A stretch of 64,000 nt of DNA from positions 62,001 through 126,000 of the forward strand of contig JAEVYY010000027.1 in assembly GCA_023392535.1 (NCBI GenBank), given 5' to 3'. Shown here piece by piece: positions 17,670-27,711 of the stretch (positions are counted from its first letter, which is position 1; every line of letters begins with the position of its first letter). The notes below the pieces were generated by a model that was not told the DNA's origin, made no database searches, and was given only the letters and a program-made list of their open reading frames with translations. This DNA comes from Bacillota bacterium. GTDB taxonomy: Bacteria > Bacillota > Clostridia > Lachnospirales > Lachnospiraceae. The position numbers and the translations under genes were made by a program.

Positions 17670-19496
17670 CTACTCTATTTGAAATTGACTTAATGCTTCC
17701 TGTAATTCTGTTGCCATCTGCGATAGATTTTCACTCGCAGCCGCAATTTCCTCGGAAGAAGCAGATTGTTGCTCGGTTGCTGCCGATATTGTCTGCGACT
17801 CCCCAACCGTTTTCTTACTTTCATCATTCATATTCAAAACTACATTAACAACCGTGTCGGTCTGCTTCGTTACGACCTCTACTTCTCCATGAATTTCCTG
17901 GATTTTATCGGTTACCGTTTGAATCATTCTTAAAATATCTTCAAAACTTCTTCCAGCATCAGAGACTACATTAGCCCCTTCCTCCACCTCTTTTTTACCA
18001 TCGCCCATGAATGTAACGGCACTTTCCATCTTAACTTGTATTTCGCTAATCAGAGTCGTAATCTTATTTGCAGCGCCCTGGGATTGCTCTGCAAGCTTTC
18101 TGACTTCTTCTGCAACTACAGAAAATCCTCTGCCCGATTCTCCTGCCCTTGCCGCTTCAATTGCTGCATTTAAGGCTAATAAATTAGTCTGTTCGGCAAT
18201 GTTTGAGATTACTGTCACGATCTCGCCTATCTGATTTGATCTTTCTTCCAAGTCATTAATGACATCAGCCGTCTGGTTCGTTTTTTCAGCAATGACTTTC
18301 ATCTGTGTCACTACCTTCTCAATAGCCATTCCACCCTCACCTGCTGTTGCTGCTGTCTTCTCTGCCGAATGGGAAGCCATTTTGGCATTATCTAATACAA
18401 GATTCATAGACTCCGATATCTGCATCACTTCCTGCTCTGCATCTTCCGCTAACTGTAATTGTCTTTCCGCTGCCATAGCCACTTCACTGACTGCATAGGC
18501 CACCTGTCCAGAGGCCTGCGCCGACTGTTCTGCACTTGCCGTCAGCTCCTCCGAAGAAGAGGAGAGTCGATTTGCAGATTCATAGATTGCCTGTAGCATA
18601 TTGCTCACATTATCGCGCAATTGCACGAGTGCATCTGCCATCTTGCCAATCTCGTCTACATTTTTGATGTTAATATCCCTTCTACGGAAGTCACCAGCGG
18701 ACAATTCATTTGCCGTATCAGCCATCAGCAAAATAGGCCCAACAATTTTGTTCATGGCAATAAACGCTATTATGCTGCCTATGGCAATGGATAAAATTGC
18801 CCCTATCATGACATATCGCAATATCACATTTGCACCCTTATTAAAATCTGACATATATGTCCCAGCAATTACGATCCAATTCCAATTGGGATCCATTTTC
18901 TGATAGGTAATTTTTTCTCCTATTTTTTCAGAATTCGGATAGGTCCAATAATATGTTACATAACCTCCATCCTCCTGCATAGCAGCTTGAATCTGTTCTT
19001 GAGCTAAGTACTTTCCGTTCTTGGTACCTTTTTCTTGAATGTTCCATATATTGGTACCCTCTAAACTTGGATGTGCGATCTCCATTCCGTCTTGCGAGTA
19101 AATAATCGGATAACCATTCTCTCCCAAATAAATATCTTTATTTATCGGCCTCTTGATCTGATCAATGGTCTTTTTATCTCCTGCCTGATTAGAAACAACC
19201 TCTATACTTTCACCAGTCATCTCAGCTTTGCCCAAAATGTAGGTCTTAACGTCTTCCTGCGCTTCCTCTAAGGTAATTGCTCCTGCTTCTACTTCCGCAT
19301 TCTTTGCATCGATGAGCATAAGAATCATATTTACAGAATTTTGTAAAATAACTTTCCCCTGATCTTCCAGCTGCCTCTTTGCTATGGTATAACTAATCAA
19401 TCCTATGCTGGATATGGCACAGATCAATAATAGACATATAATCAAAACTATTTTTTTTCTAATAGAATAACGAAACCGAAATACCTTACTTTTCAT
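17670..19496 (-). CDS. Methyl-accepting chemotaxis protein with sCache sensor
   Basis: 608 residues. Membrane segments lie near residues 15-35 and 225-250. Between them is an extracellular single-Cache domain (YPIIYSQDGMEIAHPSLEGT, WNWIVIAGTY). A HAMP domain follows, then the signalling hairpin with the conserved tip EQTNLLALNAAIEAARAGES. The methylation helices are Glu/Gln-rich. It should control CheA in response to a small ligand, perhaps an organic acid as for many Cache domains. It is monocistronic; no clear promoter is visible in the 63 bases upstream. Confidence 0.93.
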   Translation of the reverse strand: MKSKVFRFRYSIRKKIVLIICLLLICAISSIGLISYTIAKRQLEDQGKVILQNSVNMILMLIDAKNAEVEAGAITLEEAQEDVKTYILGKAEMTGESIEVVSNQAGDKKTIDQIKRPINKDIYLGENGYPIIYSQDGMEIAHPSLEGTNIWNIQEKGTKNGKYLAQEQIQAAMQEDGGYVTYYWTYPNSEKIGEKITYQKMDPNWNWIVIAGTYMSDFNKGANVILRYVMIGAILSIAIGSIIAFIAMNKIVGPILLMADTANELSAGDFRRRDINIKNVDEIGKMADALVQLRDNVSNMLQAIYESANRLSSSSEELTASAEQSAQASGQVAYAVSEVAMAAERQLQLAEDAEQEVMQISESMNLVLDNAKMASHSAEKTAATAGEGGMAIEKVVTQMKVIAEKTNQTADVINDLEERSNQIGEIVTVISNIAEQTNLLALNAAIEAARAGESGRGFSVVAEEVRKLAEQSQGAANKITTLISEIQVKMESAVTFMGDGKKEVEEGANVVSDAGRSFEDILRMIQTVTDKIQEIHGEVEVVTKQTDTVVNVVLNMNDESKKTVGESQTISAATEQQSASSEEIAAASENLSQMATELQEALSQFQIE

Positions 19497-19559
19497 AAAT
19501 TATGTTACCTCTTTCTCATAAGTAAATTGCCTTTTCTAAAAATGGTTATCTCGCATATT

Positions 19560-20024
19560 TTAGCATATTTTGTCACTTCTTGTATAGATAAAACGCGTAA
19601 ATATCCACCAAAAAGCCACGGCAAAGATTGCTCCTGCACTATCCAGCAGAATATCTTGAATGCGGCAGGCTCTCCCTGGAACAAAATATTGATGTACCTC
19701 ATCCGAAATTGCGTAAACGATACAAAATATACTAATTATGATACATTTCGTTTTCGTTCTGGCTGGAAAACTGGACAATGCCAGACAGCACGCACTTCCG
19801 AGGCAAAAGTATTCCAGAAAGTGTGCAATTTTTCGAATAATGCCCTCTATAAAAAGTAAAGAATTATCATTTAACTTTATATTTGTAATTTCAATAATTG
19901 CCTTTGTGATGGCAAAACTTTCCTGCGATGATTCCGAGGAGGTCGCATCAGAAAAATGAAATATAATGATTAACATCAGTAATGCAGGTACACATTTTAA
20001 GCAAGCAACGATCTTATTGTTCAT
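19560..20024 (-). CDS. VanZ-like membrane protein
   Basis: 154 residues with about four membrane segments. VanZ-family motifs RKIAHFLEYFCLG and SDEVHQYFVPGRACRIQDIL(L)D are present. The family is named for a teicoplanin-resistance accessory gene, but most members are of unknown function and many lie in polysaccharide loci. It starts 2 bases after the glf stop and is the last gene of the large glycan locus. Resistance should not be assumed. Confidence 0.85.
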   Translation of the reverse strand: MNNKIVACLKCVPALLMLIIIFHFSDATSSESSQESFAITKAIIEITNIKLNDNSLLFIEGIIRKIAHFLEYFCLGSACCLALSSFPARTKTKCIIISIFCIVYAISDEVHQYFVPGRACRIQDILLDSAGAIFAVAFWWIFTRFIYTRSDKIC

Positions 20025-20026
20025 TT

Positions 20027-21142
20027 CTACCTTAACTCTTTCCTAACCATAGAAAATGCAGAATCAATTACCTTATCCATGTCATAGTATTGATATTGTC
20101 CAAGTCTTCCACCAAATAGTACATTTTCCTCTTTCTCTGCCATTTCTTGATATTTTGAGAATAATATATTATTTTTGTCATCATTAATTGGATAGTAGGG
20201 TTCCTCACCCTTATGCCAATCTGTAGGATATTCTTTGGTTATGACGGTTGACTTTTGAGAACCAAATTCAAAATGCTTATGTTCAATAATACGGGTGTAA
20301 GGAATTTCTCGTTCTGTATAATTCACGACCGCATTTCCCTGATAATTATCACAATCTTTGAGTATTTCCTTTTCAAAGCGCAAGGAACGATATTCCAGTT
20401 CTCCCAGACTATAATCGTAAAATTCATCCAGCATTCCGGTAAAAAGAACTCTATCATAGGTCACTTCACCAGATACCTTCCACTTTTCGGCAACTTTAAA
20501 ATAATCAGTATGCAACTCCACTTTAATTCCTTCCAGCATTTTTTCAATCATAGCTGTATATCCGCCTTTGGGAATGCCCTGATAAGGGTCGTTAAAATAG
20601 TTATTGTCAAACGTAAATCTAACCGGTAACCGTTTAATGATAAAAGCAGGAAGTTCCCTGCAATCGCGTCCCCATTGCTTCTCCGTATACCCCTTCACCA
20701 ACTTATTATAAATATCAGTTCCCACCAGAGACAACGCTTGTTCCTCTAAATTTTTAGGATCGTTGATATGTAGCAATGCAATCTGTTCTTGAATCTTCTC
20801 CTTTGCTTCTGCTGGTGTCTGTATGCCCCACATTTTACTAAATGTATTCATATTAAAAGGCAGATTGTATAGTTCATTTTTGAATACTGCCACTGGAGAA
20901 TTGATATAATGATTGAATTCGGCAAATGTGTTTACATAATTCCAAATTTCTTGATTCGATGTATGAAAAATATGAGCACCATACTCATGTACCTGAATTC
21001 CTTCTATTTCTTTCGTATAGATATTACCTGCCACATGATTTCTCTTTTCGATTACCAGACATCTCTTACCAGCTTTTTTCATTTCATGTGCAAAGACTGC
21101 TGAAAACAGTCCAGCCCCAACTACCAGATAGTCATAATGCAT
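20027..21142 (-). CDS. glf: UDP-galactopyranose mutase
   Basis: 371 residues from the ATG at 21142, which has AAGGAG at correct spacing (an upstream ATG at 21160 does not). The FAD-binding Rossmann motif VVGAGLFSAVFAHEM is at the N-terminus, followed by YGAHIFHTSN. GYTEKQWGRD and the C-terminal FGGRLGQYQYYDMD complete the signature. It interconverts UDP-galactopyranose and UDP-galactofuranose in the cytoplasm, so the glycan made here probably contains galactofuranose. No obvious Galf-transferase is recognisable. Confidence 0.95.
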   Translation of the reverse strand: MHYDYLVVGAGLFSAVFAHEMKKAGKRCLVIEKRNHVAGNIYTKEIEGIQVHEYGAHIFHTSNQEIWNYVNTFAEFNHYINSPVAVFKNELYNLPFNMNTFSKMWGIQTPAEAKEKIQEQIALLHINDPKNLEEQALSLVGTDIYNKLVKGYTEKQWGRDCRELPAFIIKRLPVRFTFDNNYFNDPYQGIPKGGYTAMIEKMLEGIKVELHTDYFKVAEKWKVSGEVTYDRVLFTGMLDEFYDYSLGELEYRSLRFEKEILKDCDNYQGNAVVNYTEREIPYTRIIEHKHFEFGSQKSTVITKEYPTDWHKGEEPYYPINDDKNNILFSKYQEMAEKEENVLFGGRLGQYQYYDMDKVIDSAFSMVRKELR

Positions 21143-21167
21143 ATTTTTTCTCCTTATCATCCCTTTT

Positions 21168-22772
21168 TTAATGAGTTTTTCTGTTATCTTTATTTGTTAA
21201 ATTACTTCCCATGCCCAACAAAATAAAGATAAGCGGGGTACAGACAATTTGTTGATAACAAAAAAAATTATGTCCAAAGTAGGCAGCAATCGACATTGCG
21301 ATAGCGATCAGAAACGGTTCTTTCGTTTGATTTTTCATACAAGTTCTAAATTGTGTCACAAAGATTCCAAGATAAGAAATAAATCCCAGAATCCCAAAGA
21401 ATAAAAGGCTGGTGAACCACTCATTATGCGCGTTCGTCAACACATTTTTTCCCCATTTTGCTCTCAACGTATCCGCATATCTATCATATGCATAGGATGC
21501 AAAGCAGTCAGGTCCACATCCAAATAGCTTATTCTTAATTGGATATTCCTGAAAAATCTCAGCCGCACTTCTCCATGTAAAACCGCGCCCATTTCCCCAG
21601 TTATCATCAAAGGTAAAGTATTCAAACTTCCGAAGCCCCGTAAGCCAGGCCGGTAAAGCCCCCCTTGCATTTAAAAAAATGCAGAGTACCATAAATAAAA
21701 TGGTCGCCATTACCATTCCAATGAGGATAATACCAATTTTGCGGAAGTGTTCAATCCGTATTTTCCTTTTCGAAGATAAAAAGAGGAATACACTATAGAT
21801 AACTAGTAACACAAGGAACAAGATCATGGTGACGTTTCCCTGTGAGGCAAAAATCGACAATTTCTCCAAAGGAACTGCCTTTTCTGGATAACGTAGTTGT
21901 AACAGTCCTATGACACGCATGGAAGCAAGACCGATCAAAAGTACTTCCAGAAAACGCCGCATCTTTTCATTTGTGCAAAATGAAGTCAGGAACAAAACCA
22001 ATATCATTAAAAGAAACCCTACAAATGCACTATCACTATTCTGTGTTACCATCGTTGCAAAACCCAATGCAACATAGCACCCATAGATTATGCGTACAGC
22101 CATCGTATCACAACTCCAATAAAGATATAATCCAATTGGAAAAACCACACACAGAAAACTAGAGTACCAGGTCGCCTGTCCTATCGTACTTAAAAAGAGA
22201 ATTTTATTCTCCATAGACAGATCCTGATACATGTTTAATGGATCAATCTGAAAACGATGCAGTACTGCCAGGAGAAACACCAATGCTGACACGGCGCAAA
22301 TCAGATGCAGTAAGTATACAGGACATTTTAGGTAACGTGATACCAGAACGTAGATCATGACAAACAGCATTTGAGAAACCAAACCCATATACCAGCCTTT
22401 ATATCCCCATATGGCATCGGCTTTATAAGAAGATAACAAAAAGGAGAGAAATACTGAAACTGCATAGACCGCCACGAATTTATCGGTAAGGGAACTATTT
22501 TTCCAGATCATCTTCCACGCTATTTTTTTTCTATTCATAAAAACGTGAGTAATCGCCATTAAAGTCAATAGGATTAAAAAACTCAGTGACAACCGTTTAA
22601 AGAAAAAGTATTTTGCTTCACCCATGTTGTAATATTTATTTTGGTAATATAATGGATATAGTAAAAACATGATACTAACATAGGAAAAGACCCCAAACCG
22701 AATGAACTCTGCTAAAGTCTCGGCTGGTGTCTTTTTATTTGGTTTTTTGTTTTGAATGATGTGGTTGCTCAT
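21168..22772 (-). CDS. O-antigen ligase/polymerase-like membrane protein
   Basis: 534 residues from the ATG at 22772 (GGAG 9 bases upstream; the TTG at 22787 overlaps this site). About 12 hydrophobic segments are visible. A large extracytoplasmic loop near residues 385-450 contains NGRGFTWRSAAEIFQEYP and TNAHNEWFTSLLFFG. The latter is the typical NAHN(E/D)W motif of Wzy_C/WaaL proteins. It would join or polymerise lipid-linked glycans outside the membrane. No flippase accompanies it in the window. Confidence 0.88.
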   Translation of the reverse strand: MSNHIIQNKKPNKKTPAETLAEFIRFGVFSYVSIMFLLYPLYYQNKYYNMGEAKYFFFKRLSLSFLILLTLMAITHVFMNRKKIAWKMIWKNSSLTDKFVAVYAVSVFLSFLLSSYKADAIWGYKGWYMGLVSQMLFVMIYVLVSRYLKCPVYLLHLICAVSALVFLLAVLHRFQIDPLNMYQDLSMENKILFLSTIGQATWYSSFLCVVFPIGLYLYWSCDTMAVRIIYGCYVALGFATMVTQNSDSAFVGFLLMILVLFLTSFCTNEKMRRFLEVLLIGLASMRVIGLLQLRYPEKAVPLEKLSIFASQGNVTMILFLVLLVIYSVFLFLSSKRKIRIEHFRKIGIILIGMVMATILFMVLCIFLNARGALPAWLTGLRKFEYFTFDDNWGNGRGFTWRSAAEIFQEYPIKNKLFGCGPDCFASYAYDRYADTLRAKWGKNVLTNAHNEWFTSLLFFGILGFISYLGIFVTQFRTCMKNQTKEPFLIAIAMSIAAYFGHNFFCYQQIVCTPLIFILLGMGSNLTNKDNRKTH

Positions 22773-22796
22773 TTTGGGTTGCTCCAATACTATAAA

Positions 22797-23948
22797 CTAT
22801 CTCGTTGCAATAATTCTTAACAATACAGGGTTTGAATCTTTCATAGGTGAAAATTTATCACTTTCTTCTGCATATAAAATAGAAAAACCTAAATCAGTTA
22901 ATTTTACTTTCAATTCTTCAATATCAATAAAACGTCTAAAATGATTGTCATAAATATATGCATTCTTTTCTACTTTTTTTCCTAATCCATATATTTTATC
23001 ATGAATACTTCTAGCTTCAATAAGTAATTTACCATTACTTTTTAATGCACTAGGTAAATTATTCAGCAATTCTTTTTCTTGTCTTTCATTTATAGCATGT
23101 AATGTGAATCTACTATATATATAGTCATATTGTTTTTGAAAAATAGCCTTAGATTTAACAAAATCATCACAAATAAAAGTAATGTTAGAAAGATCTTTGC
23201 TATTTTTAAGCATTTCAATTGCTGTTGAAGATGCATCTATTGCAGTAACACTAATTTTATTCTTACAGAAGAACAAACTATCTCTGCCATTTCCGCATCC
23301 TAAATCAAGCAAAGTTCCTTCTCTATTCATCTTTTCAACAACATCTTGTGCAAATCTACTAGGTTCAAACAATGGATTTTTTTTATAAAAATCATCCCAA
23401 TAATTTGTATCCCTGCTGTAAGATTGGTTATACACTACTTCATGCTTTTGAATAATATTTACGCATTCCCGAATAGACAATGTGCCCTCATTCTTCAAAA
23501 CGATATCTGGATTCTTAGGCAATTGTGTTTCCATGTCAACACCAGCCAAATTTACTAGTCCACCTTTTTGCTGTTTTAAATATAATCCTTTTTGATTTCT
23601 TTTTCTCAAAATGTCCAAACTCACATCTAAATAGACTTCTACATATCCATCAATATTATTCCTGTTCCAATTACGTATTTCATCAAACATAGCAATTGTA
23701 CATATAATTACTATCATTCCTTGATCAACTAAAATTTTACATAAATTTGAATATCTTTTTGCTCTCTCGAATCGCTCCGCATAACTGTATCCCAAATCAG
23801 AACCTACTATCTGTTTCAATATATCACCATCAAGCAAAATAACATTTGACTTTTTTTCTTTCAATTCATAGTATAATGCATTTCCTATTGTTGTTTTTCC
23901 AGCTCCAGATAAACCTGTTAACCAATATAATACTCCCTTTTCTTTCAA
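22797..23948 (-). CDS. APS-kinase-like domain fused to SAM methyltransferase
   Basis: 383 residues. The start is TTG at 23948, with GGAGGAAA at good spacing. Residues 1-175 are an adenylylsulfate-kinase fold: Walker A GLSGAGKTTIG, LLDGDILK and a C-terminal D-x-E segment. Residues about 185-383 are a class I methyltransferase with GTLLDLGCGNGRDSLFF. No ATP sulfurylase or sulfotransferase is in the window, so true sulfate activation is doubtful. CysC homologues in glycan loci can phosphorylate other nucleotide-linked substrates, as in the Campylobacter phosphoramidate pathway. The real substrate is unknown. Confidence 0.82.
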   Translation of the reverse strand: MKEKGVLYWLTGLSGAGKTTIGNALYYELKEKKSNVILLDGDILKQIVGSDLGYSYAERFERAKRYSNLCKILVDQGMIVIICTIAMFDEIRNWNRNNIDGYVEVYLDVSLDILRKRNQKGLYLKQQKGGLVNLAGVDMETQLPKNPDIVLKNEGTLSIRECVNIIQKHEVVYNQSYSRDTNYWDDFYKKNPLFEPSRFAQDVVEKMNREGTLLDLGCGNGRDSLFFCKNKISVTAIDASSTAIEMLKNSKDLSNITFICDDFVKSKAIFQKQYDYIYSRFTLHAINERQEKELLNNLPSALKSNGKLLIEARSIHDKIYGLGKKVEKNAYIYDNHFRRFIDIEELKVKLTDLGFSILYAEESDKFSPMKDSNPVLLRIIATR

Positions 23949-24022
23949 TTAAATTTCCTCCATATAGTATGCTTTTTCTAAATCGTAATTAGTATTCAGT
24001 TATCAGTACAACATCCTAAGCA

Positions 24023-25111
24023 CTACCTAGTTGATCTTTTATCCAAATTGATAGCATAAATCATCCCCTTATCATCTTTACCTTCCATACTTAAATATGT
24101 AAACTTATTTTCTTGCAAAATTTTTTCTAATTTCTCTGCTCCAAAATCATGCCATTCTATAATGAAAGCATTAATACGTCTAATTAATTTTTTTTGGTTT
24201 AATAAATTCATAATATTATATTCTGAACCTTCGCAATCCATTTTTATAATAATATTTTTTCCGTCTTCAATTTTTTCTTTAATAAAGTCTGCTGCATTAA
24301 CAATGTCCACCTCTGTCAAATAGCTTTTTTCTTTATTCAATCCTATCCATTCATCATACTGTAATATAGACAACTTATTATGAATCTTATTCGTACTCAT
24401 CCCACAACTCATCTCTGGATTATAAGTCACACTGCTTTTACCATTATAATTATCAAGCCCATAATTAAATAACTCAATTTTATCCTTAATTTTTACATTT
24501 GATAAAACATTTTTATTAGCCACATCAAAAGTATCTTTAAATGGTTCTACTCCATATACCTTACAGACACTTTTAAGATTAGCAAAATAGAGACTTGCAG
24601 CCCCTATATTCATCCCAATATCAAAAATTATATTTTGATTACCATTTGAAAATACTAGATTATATTCCTTCTCAAAATAAATGTTTTTTAGATTTTCTAA
24701 CTCATTCCGAGTATTAAAGTAAAAGATAATGTCTGATGTTTCAACGTTTCCCCTTTCTTTTCTTTTATAAAAAATGTGACTTTGATCATCTATTTGTATT
24801 TCCCCATATTCACCACATAATCCCTTTTCAAAAGCGTTATATGGTGGTAAATTCTGTCCGAACAAAATTTTATTCCCTTTAATTCCTAACTCTATTAGCT
24901 GTTTAAAAATATCTATAAAAAATGATGATGCAATTATTATAAAATCATATTCCTTATTTCTAATTTCTGTTGCGCTTATTATTGGCATATTTTCAAATTC
25001 TTTTTCAGCTTTTTTATTATCAACAAATCCTACTACTTCATAACTCTGATGTATTGTATCTTTTTTGTTTAAATAATAATTTCCAACTCCAAAAATTAAT
25101 ACTTTTTTCAT
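24023..25111 (-). CDS. Rossmann-like domain plus FkbM-type methyltransferase
   Basis: 362 residues. Residues 1-95 are a small Rossmann-like domain (KKVLIFGVGNYY, VVGFVDNKKAEKE, YDFIIIASSFF). The same type recurs in seven neighbours. Residues about 140-355 resemble FkbM methyltransferases: NIIFDIGMNIGAASLYFA binds S-adenosylmethionine, and IIKMDCEGSEYNIM is the second signature. An O-methyl group on a sugar is the likely product. It starts 1 base after the preceding gene. Confidence 0.78.
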   Translation of the reverse strand: MKKVLIFGVGNYYLNKKDTIHQSYEVVGFVDNKKAEKEFENMPIISATEIRNKEYDFIIIASSFFIDIFKQLIELGIKGNKILFGQNLPPYNAFEKGLCGEYGEIQIDDQSHIFYKRKERGNVETSDIIFYFNTRNELENLKNIYFEKEYNLVFSNGNQNIIFDIGMNIGAASLYFANLKSVCKVYGVEPFKDTFDVANKNVLSNVKIKDKIELFNYGLDNYNGKSSVTYNPEMSCGMSTNKIHNKLSILQYDEWIGLNKEKSYLTEVDIVNAADFIKEKIEDGKNIIIKMDCEGSEYNIMNLLNQKKLIRRINAFIIEWHDFGAEKLEKILQENKFTYLSMEGKDDKGMIYAINLDKRSTR

Positions 25112-25112
25112 T

Positions 25113-27371
25113 TTATTTCATTCCTCTCAGTTGTCTAAATGCAGCCTCAAAATCTTCCTTCTTTATTATGTCATCTCCGTAGAAAGCACCCTCGGTCTCT
25201 ATATTTTGCTTTTCAAATTCTTGATAAATATCAATTATCTCTGCCCTAGTATGTTCTTTCATCTCATCCCTCATATACACATGATACTTATAAGATGAAA
25301 TGAGAATAACATCTATTTTAATATTTAGAGCATTTTGTACATTTATATAATTATACCCTTCGAGTTTCTTTAATTCATTAATATTATTATCAATTATATA
25401 TTTTACACTTATATTTCCACCAAATAATTTTAATATTTCTACTGAATGCTCACCTCCGCCTCGTAATGCAACCACAGCATCCTCTGGAATTCTCTGTATA
25501 ATTTCGCATACCTTTCTTTTTGCTTTTTCAATGATATCCTTTGTTCTTTCATTATAATGTTGAATTGCTAAATATGATATTCTAGAAAATTTAAAGTAAT
25601 CATATTTAAATATATCAACAGAATAAGTCCCTGTCTGAGAACGCATTTTTTGTATTTGTAAATTATATAATTTATTTTCTATTTGATTTAAAAGACAAGG
25701 TAAACGATAATAATATTCTTTGCCGTCATTCCTTCTAACAAAAAGCTCATCTTTTTTTCTAATTGCACGATATCCTATCAAATCCCTTTTAGCTCTTGGA
25801 ATGATACTTTGTTCACTATTAATCCTAGACTGTTTATACTTATCCAAATCTTGTATTTCAACATATTCTCTAAACAGCCCATTCAAAGATAACACATCTG
25901 GCTGAATAATAAATTTTACTAACTTAACAAAGTCAATTAGACTAAACATTTCATCACAATGCTGTGCCTTTATTCTATCTGATTCAATTATTAGCATAGT
26001 ATGATTCAAATCTACATGGTTTTTTCCATGATCGCTCATATAAATCCTTGTAATATTTTTGCCTTGTTCAAATCGTTCGTAGAACCTTAATTGTTCGTCG
26101 ACATACTGTCTCGATTCATCAATCTGGTTTATATTAGGATGAAATTCATTATTAATATACTCGCCTTCTATATTGGCACTTATGTAGGGTGTATGCGTTT
26201 CTAGAACTGTATGAATAAGTATAAACATTGGCTTTTGACAATTAATTCTTTCTTTTAATGCCTTCCATTGTAGCATCGGGCATAAATCTTCTTTACAATC
26301 AAATTCTCTTACTTGGGCTTTTTCTAAAAATGATATTTTTTTAAAAATATCATTTTCTTCATTCTTCTCTACTGCGTAATTAAATCTTTCATTTTGAAAT
26401 ATATTTAAGCTTGTCCCTTTTCTACTGAAGAAATATCCACTCTCATCCAATATTCTCAATAACTCACTGTTTTTCTTACTAATTAAATCATATCTATATT
26501 CAAAGTAATGATCATCTACCATCTTTTTTTGACAAAAAATAGAAAAGTATGTTGGCAATGTCCATGGAGATACAGTGTACGCATTCTCAAAAAAAAGTGA
26601 ACTATACCTTTTTGAATTTAGAAATTCCATTTTTTTAATTTCATCATATTGAATTGCATCTACCCAATTCATGATAATATCTTTTTGCTTTCTTTTATTA
26701 AGAATATTTTCAATTTCAACAAACAGTAGCACTAATTTTTGTTTAAAATTTTCATATTGACTTTTTTTTGAATAATTTTCCGAAATATATATGTTTATAT
26801 ATTTAATTGCATTATCAAAATCTCTAATGTCTAAATAGCTAAATATTAATTTTTCTAAGTATTTCTCCTTTGAATCTATATCAAAATATGCTCTATATTT
26901 TTCTTTATTATAAAATATTTCAGCATATCCATCATGTAAAAAGTCTCCAAGTTTGTAAAATTCACTTTCATAAACTAATCCATTATTCTCAAACAAATCA
27001 TATAAGTCAATGTATTCACAGGTAAAATGATTCAGTCTTTTTAACATTTGATTTCGTTTTATATAAGAAACATAAATAATAGTATCAAATTTTTCTTGAT
27101 TAAAAATATCATAATCATTCTCAAATTGAATCATTACTTCTCTTATATTTTTCTTTTTAGGTACTGCACTACAAAATTCATTAATGTCGCTTCTTTCCAC
27201 CGCAACAATGGCAACTTTTTCTTTAAGATTTTCCATTATACCTTTAATAATGTTAATTGCCTTCTTCTTATCATCGTACTTCTTTCTATTGGGAATCATA
27301 TTAAATTTTTCTAATAAATCATTCAATTGTTTTTCAATATCAATTATTTTACTTTGTTCATTTTTTGCCAT
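25113..27371 (-). CDS. Multidomain sulfatase/alkaline-phosphatase-like glycan protein
   Basis: 752 residues, very AT-rich. The N-terminal 110 residues may be a degenerate nucleotide-binding fold (VAIVAVERSDINEF). A helical stretch follows (about 150-250). A sulfatase/alkaline-phosphatase-like section lies near residues 270-480: LIHTVLETHTPY and YMSDHGKNHVD resemble metal-binding motifs of phosphoglycerol or phosphoethanolamine transferases. The C-terminus (about 630-725) is the recurrent Rossmann-like domain (VVALRGGGEHSV, YIIDNN). No membrane segments are seen, so a cytoplasmic location is predicted, which is odd for this superfamily. The function is unknown; head-group transfer or removal is a guess. 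Confidence 0.6.
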   Translation of the reverse strand: MAKNEQSKIIDIEKQLNDLLEKFNMIPNRKKYDDKKKAINIIKGIMENLKEKVAIVAVERSDINEFCSAVPKKKNIREVMIQFENDYDIFNQEKFDTIIYVSYIKRNQMLKRLNHFTCEYIDLYDLFENNGLVYESEFYKLGDFLHDGYAEIFYNKEKYRAYFDIDSKEKYLEKLIFSYLDIRDFDNAIKYINIYISENYSKKSQYENFKQKLVLLFVEIENILNKRKQKDIIMNWVDAIQYDEIKKMEFLNSKRYSSLFFENAYTVSPWTLPTYFSIFCQKKMVDDHYFEYRYDLISKKNSELLRILDESGYFFSRKGTSLNIFQNERFNYAVEKNEENDIFKKISFLEKAQVREFDCKEDLCPMLQWKALKERINCQKPMFILIHTVLETHTPYISANIEGEYINNEFHPNINQIDESRQYVDEQLRFYERFEQGKNITRIYMSDHGKNHVDLNHTMLIIESDRIKAQHCDEMFSLIDFVKLVKFIIQPDVLSLNGLFREYVEIQDLDKYKQSRINSEQSIIPRAKRDLIGYRAIRKKDELFVRRNDGKEYYYRLPCLLNQIENKLYNLQIQKMRSQTGTYSVDIFKYDYFKFSRISYLAIQHYNERTKDIIEKAKRKVCEIIQRIPEDAVVALRGGGEHSVEILKLFGGNISVKYIIDNNINELKKLEGYNYINVQNALNIKIDVILISSYKYHVYMRDEMKEHTRAEIIDIYQEFEKQNIETEGAFYGDDIIKKEDFEAAFRQLRGMK

Positions 27372-27492
27372 GATGTCCTCTTCCTAAATAGAACTACAAG
27401 TTTTTTATTTTCTCAAAAAGTTCTTATTTCCTGCTAAATTAAATATTTAATCTAATTTATATTGCACAAATTCTTTTGTAAGGCTAAATTGT

Positions 27493-27711
27493 TTACAAAG
27501 AAATGGAAATTATAGTTATATTTGATTTGGACTGCATATCTTTCCATTCTTTTAGTACAACTATTGATTGCAAATTAAAATCTCTATAGTAAAATCCCAA
27601 TCTTCTTGGTATCTCTAATTTATCAAATTCATATGCCTCATCATCGGTCTGTATTATCAAAATTGCAACTACATTATTTTTATTAAACCTTTTTTTCCTT
27701 TTATCCCTTAG
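27493..27711 (-). pseudogene. Decayed coding fragment in the 373-base gap
   Basis: The gap 27372-27744 has no intact gene. On the minus strand, one frame stays open for 72 codons with no start codon. It reads as plausible protein (RDKRKKRFNKNNVVAILIIQ, TDDEAYEFDKLE, RRLGFYYRDF, SIVVLKEWKD). This resembles the C-terminal part of DUF1919-type exopolysaccharide proteins as I remember them, though that assignment is weak. It is probably the stump of a gene lost during replacement of the locus content. The rest of the gap holds nothing recognisable. Confidence 0.4.

Noticed and set aside
19560..20024. VanZ-like gene as a glycopeptide-resistance determinant
   Set aside because: No vanA/H/X/S/R genes are nearby, and family members in glycan loci are not resistance genes by default.
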